A stretch of DNA of 64,000 nt from Kuschelorhynchus macadamiae (Eukaryota > Arthropoda > Insecta > Coleoptera > Curculionidae), in NCBI GenBank assembly GCA_030620095.1, contig JAUTXW010000556.1, forward strand, positions 622,501 to 686,500, given 5' to 3'. A program made the position numbers and the translations under genes. Below, piece after piece: positions 56,444 through 64,000 of this stretch (within the stretch, counting starts at the first letter, position 1; each line of letters starts with the position of its first letter). The notes beneath the pieces are model-generated. The model was not told the origin of the DNA and did no database searches. It worked only from the letters and a program-made list of their open reading frames with translations.

Positions 56444-56935
56444 ATATTTGAAAATGGTGTAGTATTAAAGTAGTAATGAGTCAGTACCCCCTCGCAAAAT
56501 AAGGTAGTGGGACGCAGTGGCACGCTCAATATCCGTACTTCGAGCGACTGCTGACTGCGTCTGAGTCATTAAACTGAGGTCTGACTGATTTTTTTTCTTT
56601 AATTATATATAATAATCAAGTAGTAAACAAGTTTTCAGCCATTGTAAAACTGTTGTACTGACATCATTATCGCTACTACTTATGCAACGTTCTGACTCGC
56701 CGCGTTCCACAACTATGCGGTCTGACTATTTTCTCAGATGTTTTTGTATTATAAAGAAGTTTAGTGACAATTTTCAACTATTACGAAAAACTTGTAGAGA
56801 TGCATATAATAATTTAACATACTTCAAAGGGCGCGGCCGCCAGGTGTCACACTACCTGACCTTTCGTGTGGGTGCTGACCCGTGCATATCCTTATATACT
56901 ACATCATATTGAAATATGTGCTATTGGAAAACTAT
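56444..56935. mobile_element. Terminal-inverted-repeat element, about 490 bp
   Basis: Left terminus 56444-56525 (CATATTTGAAAATGGTGTAG...AATGAGTCAGTACCC..AAGGTAGTG) and right terminus 56845-56935 are imperfect inverted copies over about 80 bp. A related solo end is at 13985-14060. The interior has no transposase. Termini are roughly 65% identical by eye, so the element is old. Confidence 0.55.
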
Positions 56936-57139
56936 GTGAAATAATTGCATTTTTTTTGTCAGGAGCTCAGCCGGTTTTCTATACCTGACCTATGTTCGCC
57001 GAACGGTGAGCAGGAGTAAAGATCGTTTTCCGTGTGATGTAGTAGATAGATAATCGATTCCTAGATGGACAGTCTTTTTTAAAGGCCAAAACCTCGACAT
57101 TACACCAAGACACGTACTAGTAAGAGATAGTGTCGCGCG

Positions 57140-57430
57140 TGAAACCACAAACAAAAAACTTCCAGTAGAGCAAGTTGACGTATAAGATTATCAAACATTC
57201 TAACCTTAATTCTAAATCGAATCTCACAGTCAAAACGGCAATAAAAAGTCTAAATGACAATACAAACATTCCAGCGGACAGGAAATGCTACTGTATTCTT
57301 AGATGAAACAAATGGAGTGGAGAAATACAATTACTTTTGGAGGACGACAACACTTTCAGAGTAATCCAAAGAGATCCAACAAACTATAACGTAAACTCCG
57401 GTGTTATAAAAGCCACGTTATAAAGAGTTC
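57140..57430 (+). pseudogene. Penelope-like RT, N-terminal part (5' piece of a split copy)
   Basis: Broken plus-strand frames read K-K-L-P-V-E-Q-V-D-V (about 57150), then I-K-S-L-N-D-N-T-N-I-P-A-D-R. The run G-N-A-T-V-F-L-D-E-T-N-G-V-E-K-Y (57280-57330) follows, then D-N-T-F-R-V-I-Q-R-D-P-T-N. This matches the Penelope motif P-A-D-K-G-N-A-T-V-V-M-D...T-Y-x-x-I-x-x-D-P-T. The next expected motif, L-P-K-I-H-K, appears only at 59545, about 2.1 kb downstream in the same orientation, instead of about 100 bp. Confidence 0.72.
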
Positions 57431-59515
57431 TTACGTAAGTGCAATAATAAAAGTTTGCACTTACGACCCGTTGGCTAGCTTATACGGTAGTTCGGCTTTG
57501 GGGGAGTTCAAAATTTTCAATCCTTTTCTTTGGTGTATGAAGGAGGCAAGTGAAAATTATAAATATGAAAGAAGGGCGCCAACACACGTAAAACAGAACT
57601 TAATGCACTGCCTTCACACACCCCTTACCCGTGTGTTCGTAAAGGTACTGAAACAACCAGTAAAACACTATTTAATATTATGATTTGCTTTATTTAAAAA
57701 AAAAAATACTTGTTAACGAGAGAATGTACTTTAAATTGTTTTTAAATAGAAATATGTGTCGTAATTTGAAAAAGATAAATTGATCAATAAAAAGTACTAC
57801 TGTAATATAAAGCTTTTTTAAAAATCTCACCAACTGGCAGGAAAACTGGAGTTACTGGGGCCTGGTTGTTGGGCTAGAGGTAAAATTCCAACACCTCTTC
57901 GGTAAAGAGGGGGCTCTTTCTTAATGTAGAATTACTGCTTCAACTTCAAAGGTAACCCCAACCTTTAGGGTTATTTGCTTCAACCAATTGTTTCTCGTGA
58001 AAAGTACCTCACAATCATGTGGGTGCAAAAATGTTCAAAATGCTTTAAAGGCTATAAAAAGCAAACGTGCACTAAGATGCAAAGTTTTAATAGCAATGTG
58101 CTATGTGCTAATAAGTTCAAAGTGCACTAAAATGTGCTATTTGCTATGTGGCCGTTGAGCTGTAAAAAAGAGAAAAAATCCATTGTAGCCTATTGTATAA
58201 ATTAAAATTAAATGAAAGAACCTTGCTAAATAAATTAAAATAATAATTACCTGGCTGTTATTTGACCACTGTTTAAAACAAAATTTAAAATAACTATAAA
58301 ACAGGACCAGCCTTTTTAAAGGTAGTTTTACGGCCACAGTCAAAACGAAATAGAACGAACTCGTTCCAAGACGATTTTCAGCTAAGGTTTAGTAAGAAAA
58401 AAAAATGTTTAAAAAAAAGGTAGGAATTTGGCCAAAAAACTAAACTGTTGAAAGTGCTCCATGCAAAACTTGATTTTAATGTCCCTATATTTTGTCTCTT
58501 TCCCCCTTATTTATTTGACCAAAATAAAAGATTTTTAAAAAGATAGGCAACTCAGAATACATTATTTATTACAATAAATCTTAACATACATTAAATTTAA
58601 ATATTAATTTTTGAATAATTTATGCTGTTATTTTTTAATATTTTCCTCTAATCTTTACGTAAGCCTCGTCCTAAATAATTAAATCTTTAAAATGTTAGGT
58701 TTTTATAAAAATGAAAGTAAAGTGGTCGGACGGAATCGTATGGCTTTTAGTCATTCATGGAAAAGGCCAAAGCAAGGATTTTAGCGTCGCCGCACACAGT
58801 AAAACGTCAAACTTTGTTGTCACTTAACCCAATTTATAGAACGAAAATAAACAAGGCTTTTTAAACCAACCATTTGGAGAACTACTTAAATAAATAACAC
58901 AAACCCTTGTTTAATGAACCCCTGACATGTGTTTACCGGACATTTAACAATATAGGTGACATCTTAAACTACATTTTATCAAAAGGACAAATCATTTAAT
59001 GAACTGACCGAGATTTTAAAAGGCGACAAACGAAATCGGAGGTATATACCAAATGTTTCTAATTTATTTAGCGTTACCAGGCTACAATGGAAATATTGGA
59101 AATATCTTGTTTAGTTTGTATCACAACAGCTCATACCCAACTAGGTTTTTTATAACGGATTTGTTTCTGATCAAAATTATGTGAAGGTAAGATAATAGAA
59201 AACTATAGGTGAATGAACATCTAATAATGAAATTCTTATAAAAACATGGCCCTTTTATATGTGGGCATTAAAGAAAGCTTCAACAACCAGACCCTCAGCA
59301 TCTGTAAATATAAAACATAAAATGTATATAATATACCAAGCTGTCAGTTATACAATATTAAGTACTTATAATAATGAAAATAGTCAAAGAATCTAAATAA
59401 CTTCCAAAAACTTAGTTCCTGACATCTTGGTGAATGACAAAATATAATTAGCAAAATCATAATTAGTTACTGTAAAAGTGTAACGTTACAAAACAAAAAA
59501 GAAATACGCATAACC
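57431..59515. other. About 2.1 kb interrupting a Penelope-like RT; nothing recognised
   Basis: It begins with a small perfect hairpin, CGTAAGTGCAA (57434-57444) and TTGCACTTACG (57455-57465). The rest is AT-rich with no transposase, RT or long inverted termini. The frames 57471-57683 and 58137-58343 have no domain. It may be an inserted element too decayed to name. Confidence 0.35.
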
Positions 59516-59519
59516 AACC

Positions 59520-59765
59520 TTATGAACTCATCCAACCTCGGCTTTACCGACTGCCTAAAATACACAAGGTTAATGTAGCACTTCAACCGATCATCAGTGC
59601 AATAGGATCGCCCACTTAGAAAATCTATAAATATCTTTCGAATACTCTTAATAACTTCACCGGAAAATACATTAATATATTAAAAACTCTATATTTTGTG
59701 ATGAAATTAAAAGCAATCCAGTTAAATCCAAAAGATATCTTAGTCAAAAGGCCTGAGGTCTAAAA
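59520..59765 (+). pseudogene. Penelope-like RT, fingers part (middle piece)
   Basis: One continuous frame reads P-R-L-Y-R-L-P-K-I-H-K-V-N-V-A-L-Q-P-I, then I-S-A-I-G-S-P-T, a stop, K-I-Y-K-Y-L-S-N-T-L, then N-F-T-G-K-Y-I, and K-L-N-P-K-D-I-L-V. This is an excellent match to the Penelope order L-Y-G-L-P-K-I-H-K...R-P-I-V-S-x-I-G-S-P-T-Y-x-L-A-K-Y-L, then L-x-P-x-D-I-L-V-S-F-D-V. It stops just before S-F-D-V, where a GC-rich block begins. Confidence 0.8.
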
Positions 59766-59769
59766 ATAA

Positions 59770-59990
59770 TGCACCGTTACATTAAACCGTGGTTTCCATT
59801 TTTAGTGACTTCACACCCTGTATTAGAGGGAGCGGACTCGAAATTTCCGTCGACGTTCTCTAAGTACCGAAACATGCATTTGCACTTTACGGTACCTTTA
59901 CCGTCTCTAGATAGAGCACGGTTTCTAGACAGACCACGTGCGCGCGGAGATGATTGACATTTATTAACGCCGGACTGCTATATACGAATG
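59770..59990. other. CpG-richer block inside the split Penelope-like RT
   Basis: Words such as TTTCCGTCGACG, GGTACCTTTACCG and CCACGTGCGCGCGG stand out. The sequence does not translate into the expected F-D-V-x-S-L-F-T segment of the surrounding RT in any frame. It is either an insertion or a replacement. The short frame 59769-59957 has no domain. Confidence 0.35.
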
Positions 59991-60034
59991 TGCTAGTGAT
60001 TCAATTTTAATAATGACATATTTCACCATAATAA

Positions 60035-60300
60035 TCTTGACAGCTCATTTTTGGATCTGATTCAAGCATATCTCACATTAACATACTTCGATTTTCAAGG
60101 AGCTTTTTATGAATAAACCTCAGGAGCAGCCATGGTATCTCCACTAAGATCTGTAGTAGTCAATATCTTCATGGAAGCTTTTGATGCAGGAACCTTAGGA
60201 TCGTGTTCATTAAAGCGAAAGAGGACTCAAGACAGTTCCCTAGGATGTTTCAATTTTTACAAAGACATCTAACATAGCGCCCCTCATTCCTGAATTCCAT
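60035..60300 (+). pseudogene. Penelope-like RT, palm part (3' piece)
   Basis: The plus frame reads F-L-D-L-I-Q-A-Y-L, then T-Y-F-D-F-Q-G-A-F-Y-E, a stop, T-S-G-A-A-M-V-S-P-L-R-S-V-V-V-N-I-F-M-E-A-F (about 60110-60180), then L-G-S-C-S-L-K-R-K. In Penelope-like elements this is Y-F-x-F-x-G-x-F-Y-x-Q-x-x-G-A-A-M-G-S-P-L-S-P-x-V-A-N-L-F-M-E. The catalytic Y-V-D-D box that should follow is not recognisable, and a minus-strand LINE begins at about 60300. Confidence 0.78.
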
Positions 60301-60560
60301 ACGATTCAAGAGCGAAATGAGAAATCCAGGAAAACTGCAAGATATTTTTTGTTAGAGTCAATTATATTTTGCTTAGTTAAATTATAAATTTCATTTTCGG
60401 TGCTGAAACCCTTTTTGAAACTAAACTGATTTTTTCCTTTGGGTTTTTCTAAGGATTTTTAAGAAGCTGTTTCTGATAGGTTGAAAATTGTTAGTATTTG
60501 AGGTATCGAAAGCTTTATGAATGGCAGTAAAAATAGAAGATTTAAATTGGCTGTTAAGTG
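60290..60560 (-). pseudogene. LINE reverse-transcriptase fragment, Jockey/CR1-like
   Basis: The minus strand reads N-N-F-Q-P-I-R-N-S-F-L-K-I-L (about 60490-60450, the usual N-Y-R-P-I-S...K-I-x-E-K). Then comes N-Q-F-S-F-K-K-G-F-S-T-E-N-E-I-Y-N-L (about 60440-60380; usual Q-F-G-F-R-K-G-x-S-T-E), and K-K-Y-L-A-V-F-L-D-F-S (about 60345-60315, motif A). Two frameshifts break it. Its end abuts the Penelope-like palm fragment, so the two elements meet tail to tail. Confidence 0.65.
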
Positions 60561-60582
60561 ACGAGTATTAGTATTTGTGTGT

Positions 60583-60631
60583 AATTCACTAAAAATAATT
60601 GTGCCAAAAGCACAATTATTTTTAGTGAATT
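60583..60631. repeat. Perfect 22-bp palindrome with 5-nt loop
   Basis: Left arm 60583-60604 (AATTCACTAAAAATAATTGTGC) folds exactly onto 60610-60631 around CAAAA. It could be a tiny foldback MITE or a cruciform-forming site. No associated gene. Confidence 0.85.
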
Positions 60632-61150
60632 AATATGTTTTATAATGTCATTTTTCTTTACTGGTTTCAAAAACATGGATGACGATGCATTATAATTCGC
60701 GACTGATATATTGACAGGACTATTTCGCTATACATTGAAATGTACCAAATATAACTGCATTAATATAAAATCATTGCAGAATTTGGCCTTGTTATTTTTG
60801 TTTGTGAATTCTGCATCGTCATTTTTTATTTATAAGAAATGTATTATTTTTGGTTTGAATTTCACTAGCAGCCTGGGCAATAAATTAGCTATGATTTCTT
60901 ATCAGTTTATTAAATATTTGTAAGTTAACACTTATAGGAAGTACGAGTTATGTATCTTGGAAGTGATCTATTATTGCTGAATATAGAATAAAAGAAGAGT
61001 ATTTCAAAATATTTCTATTCTAAAAAAAAGAGATCTAAGCACTTAGTAAATCTTGAGTTACCTTAGTACGATTGTTTATAGATCTACAATGATATCTATT
61101 TAACTGCTTCGCTTTCTGAGTACTTGTCGATATCCGCCATATCTTAAGTG
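60632..61150. other. No feature recognised
   Basis: AT-rich. The 70-codon frame at 60711-60923 shows no domain. Confidence 0.4.
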
Positions 61151-61153
61151 GAA

Positions 61154-61437
61154 CTAGCTGGCTCGGCAGACCTTGTTCTACCTTCTCAGTTAGATGGCGC
61201 GATGAGTTTCCAGTAGAATTATAAGAATATGAGGCGCATTCACCACATCGTGCAGAAATGTTATTAAAGGAAAACATATTCGTTTTATTGAAAAAATACG
61301 CAATAAAACGATACAAAAAATAGTGTTGAAAGGTCTCTGTAACCAGACGATAATTTCAAAAAAAATCATGTAAATTGGTGCAGTACAACCCTCTCATAAA
61401 CTTGCTGTAAAATCTGGCTTAGTGTTTTAAATATATA
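61154..61437 (+). repeat. Dispersed repeat, copy B (first copy at 42510)
   Basis: Same sequence as 42510-42772, with small indels that break the reading frame found in copy A (for example an extra block near 61250-61295). The minus-strand 93-codon frame overlapping here (61035-61316) is not a gene. Confidence 0.75.
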
Positions 61438-62210
61438 AATAGATATTTGTATTTGAAAATATATTTAAATGAAAATGAACGGTTTCAGATCTTCTACATC
61501 TATTGTGCAATTAACGGAAAATTTTGGAAAATAGGTGTTAGAAACCTCTTCTCGCCTTTACTGAAGATATTGTTAAACCATTAGTACAAATGAATACGTT
61601 TTAACAATGGCAAAAAATATTTTCGTGGCGCCCCCAATTCTGCCTCTGCTGACAGCGGGATGTAATCGCAACAATACGATCTACGAGTACGAAATGAAGC
61701 TTAAGCGGCGAATGTAAAGCTGTATTAAGAGTATCATTTCGAATTTTGAAACCGAGAGAATATCTGGGTTAATAATTACTATAAATAATGTTAGGTAATA
61801 AGTATTATGTTTATAATTATTGGGTATTTATTGAATCGTGCAAGTAATATAGTATAACAAATCACGAACGCCTTACGCCCATTTTAAAGGTTTTAACTTT
61901 TAATGGATGCGATAAGGCCGGCTTAAAGAATTGTACATGATTTTTTAATTGTCGCTTTTGGCGCATTAACAGGTAAAGCTCAACGTGGGGTGGAATTAAG
62001 GAGTAGATGCTTTATAAGTTTTAGCCTTATTCCTATTCTAATTTTTTTTGTCTTTAACGGACATTTACGTTTATGAGAACTTTGCCAGAATGACAGTAAT
62101 TTGAACGTATGGTAAAATATACTAATAAACCTTGCACGCCAAGAAAAATTTAAAAAATACAATTATTAAGGAAGACAAAAAAATTAAATGCTTAGTGCTG
62201 ACGGTGGAAT
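61438..62210. other. No feature recognised
   Basis: AT-rich, nothing supported. Confidence 0.4.
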
Positions 62211-62214
62211 ATAA

Positions 62215-63870
62215 ATGAAAAAAAAAAAGTAAATTTCCTTTACCCGGAACTGCCCGTTATGAATATTTCCATTTATTAGGAATAGTGAATTGGGGCGCAA
62301 TTTAGTTTCACACATAGCCGCAGAATTGACATTTAGTAATAAATACATATAAAACTGTTTTCTCACATTTTTATTGGGTGTCATTTTGTTTCACCACATT
62401 GGATTCGTACAAAGAATTTACCATTTCCTTCATATGCCACACTTGATTTTTGGGCATAATTTAAAACAAATTGCATAAGTAGGTTTTTTACACTGATTTT
62501 ATAAATATTTTATTAGGCCGCCATTTTGTTCCGTCATCCGTACCAATATTTCACCAGTTTATCACTATTTAATTTTTGTGCAAAATTGAAGTCAATTGAA
62601 TAAAAAGATTTTTTAAATGTTTTATTTGGCTTCCATTTTGTTCCGCCATTTTGAATTCGTACCACAATTTTACTAGTTTATCTCTATATCACGCTTAATT
62701 CTTGCACATAATTTAAAATCAATTTTTTTCAGATTGGTTTCTTAAATATTTTTTGGGCGCCATTTTATTTTGACATCTTGGATTGGTACCAAAATGTTAT
62801 CAGTTCATTTCTATGTAACACTTAATTTTTGTGTAAAAACTGAAGTAAATTGGATAATTAGTTTTTAATAATATTTTGTTTGAGATTTCACTAGGCCGCC
62901 ATTTTGATCTGTCATATTTTGTTTTTACTAGTTTATCGCCATACGAAGTAGTAGTAGTAGAAGATTAGAGGAGGCTCTAGCCATGAGGGTAGGTCAAATC
63001 TGGCCCTTTAGCAGCTTACCCAAGGTGTCACTCCAACCGTTTATTCTTGAACCTTCCAGACCTATTAATATAGGCCAAGATGTCCTTCCAAGATAGGTCG
63101 TTTACAGCACCGCGACTCCAAAAATATCTTGCTGCAGTCTGGCCCTAGCTTTGCATCTACACTAATAGTGTAGTGGAGTTTCCTTCCTCACCGTATGCGT
63201 TATAGGTCGAGCCCTTCTATATTCCTAGTAGTGACAGGTGTCAACTAAAAAAAAAATCCCCATGTTTTTAAAATCTGAATACTACCGGGTAAGTAGTTTT
63301 TTAGCTATGCCGCGAACTGACAGATAGATACACCGACTAAATTGAGAAAACACGTTTTTTGCATCTAAGGATCCTAAAACGTGAACATCTATAAAACCCT
63401 GGAGGGTGAACCTGGAAGGGGGTGATTTCTTTACGATTACAATTTATTTGGCCGCCACTTTATTCCGCCATCTTGAATTCGTACCAAAATTTTACCAGTT
63501 TATCCCTATATCACGCTTAATTCTTTCACAAAATTTGAAATCAATTTAATACGTGGTTTTCTCAAGCTGGATTTTTAAATATTTTATTAAGTCGCCATTT
63601 TGTTTCGCCATCTTAGGTTCGCAACAAAATTTTTCGCAATATTGCATTTTTACCAAAATATTTCCAGGTCATCCCCGTATGAACTTTAATTTTTAATCAA
63701 AATTTGAAGTCAATCGGGTAAGTAGTTTTTTGGCTATGCCGCGAACAGACCGACGGAATTGAGAAAACATGTTTTTTTGACATCACCCTAAAACGTGAAG
63801 ATTTGTAAAAACCTGGGAGGCCGATTTTTTTACAATACTTCCCCTTTACGAGAAAAGAAAAAATATATAA
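62215..63870 (+). repeat. CGCCATTTTG repeat family, copy 6
   Basis: The 5' end AGTAAATTTCCTTTACCCGGAACT...TATTAGGAATAGTGAA is at 62228-62290. Monomers follow (GGCCGCCATTTTGTTCCG near 62517, then 62635, 62757, 62895, and after the insertion 63450 and 63590). Two GACAGATAGATACACC/CAGACCGACGG tails lie near 63320 and 63745, and the 3' end TACAATACTTCCCCTTTACGAG at about 63835-63855. It is interrupted at 62946-63265. Confidence 0.78.
62946..63265 (-). mobile_element. Retroposon-like insertion with (TAC)n tail inside copy 6
   Basis: About 320 bp of GC-balanced, non-repeat DNA interrupts a monomer between ATCGCCATACG and the resumed AAAATCTGAATA..ACCGGGTAAGTAG. Its left edge is (AGT)n, which reads as a (TAC)n tail on the minus strand. 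Short coding-like runs exist but no domain. SINE or truncated LINE; family unknown. Confidence 0.45.
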
Positions 63871-64000
63871 ATCTACGGAAATTACTGAATTAAAAAGAAG
63901 AAAATAAGTAAAACCGTGTTATAAATGCTAAGATTTTGTTCTAAAAATATTTTCATGAAAGCATAAAAGCTGAGTTATTTCAGTAATGACCACTGCAAGT
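63871..64000. other. No feature recognised
   Basis: AT-rich to the window edge. Confidence 0.4.

Noticed and set aside
56940..57010. Exon-like block between TTTTGTCAG and GGTGAGC
   Set aside because: All frames are short or stop-containing and nothing links it to another exon.

Overview
The window is AT-rich, intron-bearing, transposon-riddled nuclear DNA from an arthropod, most likely an insect. Supporting signs are long TA microsatellites, several families of decayed retroelements (Jockey/CR1-like LINEs and Penelope-like elements), hAT, Tc1/mariner and Crypton-like transposase remnants, small inverted-repeat elements (MITEs), a short TTAGG tract of the insect telomere type, and one spliced gene with GT/GC-AG introns and a metazoan poly(A) signal. 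Nothing looks prokaryotic: there is no operon, no rRNA, tRNA or CRISPR, and nearly all long ORFs are chance frames or transposon debris.

The one convincing host gene is on the minus strand at 16.7-19.0 kb. It has four coding exons (18984-18883, 17761-17669, 17104-16971, 16846-16732) and encodes a predicted secreted protein of 147 aa. A signal peptide on exon 1 is followed by three copies, one per exon, of a short cysteine module, C-I-x-T-x-W-G-C-(I/L)-D. The last intron appears to be a GC-AG intron. I do not recognise the family. A 145-bp MITE sits in intron 2.

Layout: 0-7.6 kb holds a minus-strand LINE RT scrap, an hAT scrap, a 530-bp foldback element, a repeat-family copy interrupted by a LINE 3' end, and an R2/RTE-like LINE scrap. 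9-10 kb is another repeat-family copy. 14.2-15.4 kb is a dead Tc1/mariner-type transposase. 16.6-19.1 kb is the gene. 19.7-20.8 kb is an hAT remnant and a Penelope-like terminus with a hammerhead ribozyme, set among TA tracts. 23.9-30.5 kb has LINE scraps, a foldback, a repeat copy and a degenerate tandem repeat. 33-35 and 39 kb have CpG-rich islands, candidate regulatory DNA. 36-38.8 kb has a LINE 3' ORF, hAT ends, a repeat copy and the TTAGG tract. 40.8-46 kb has a tandem duplication, a foldback, a Crypton-like tyrosine recombinase remnant, the longest TA tract, and a mariner-type C-terminus. 47.2-50.5 kb is Penelope-like debris: an RT in two opposed pieces and a GIY-YIG module framed by inverted repeats that each carry a hammerhead ribozyme. 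52.4-54.1 kb is the longest repeat-family copy. 54.65 kb is a MITE. 57.1-60.3 kb is a second Penelope-like RT split by about 2.1 kb. 60.3-63.9 kb has a LINE scrap, a perfect palindrome, a second copy of the 42.5-kb repeat, and a last repeat-family copy.

No cooperating gene cluster is visible. The most novel content is the three-module secreted protein. The best-supported non-coding biology is the three hammerhead ribozymes in Penelope-like termini. All homology statements come from reading translated motifs by eye; no database search was run.
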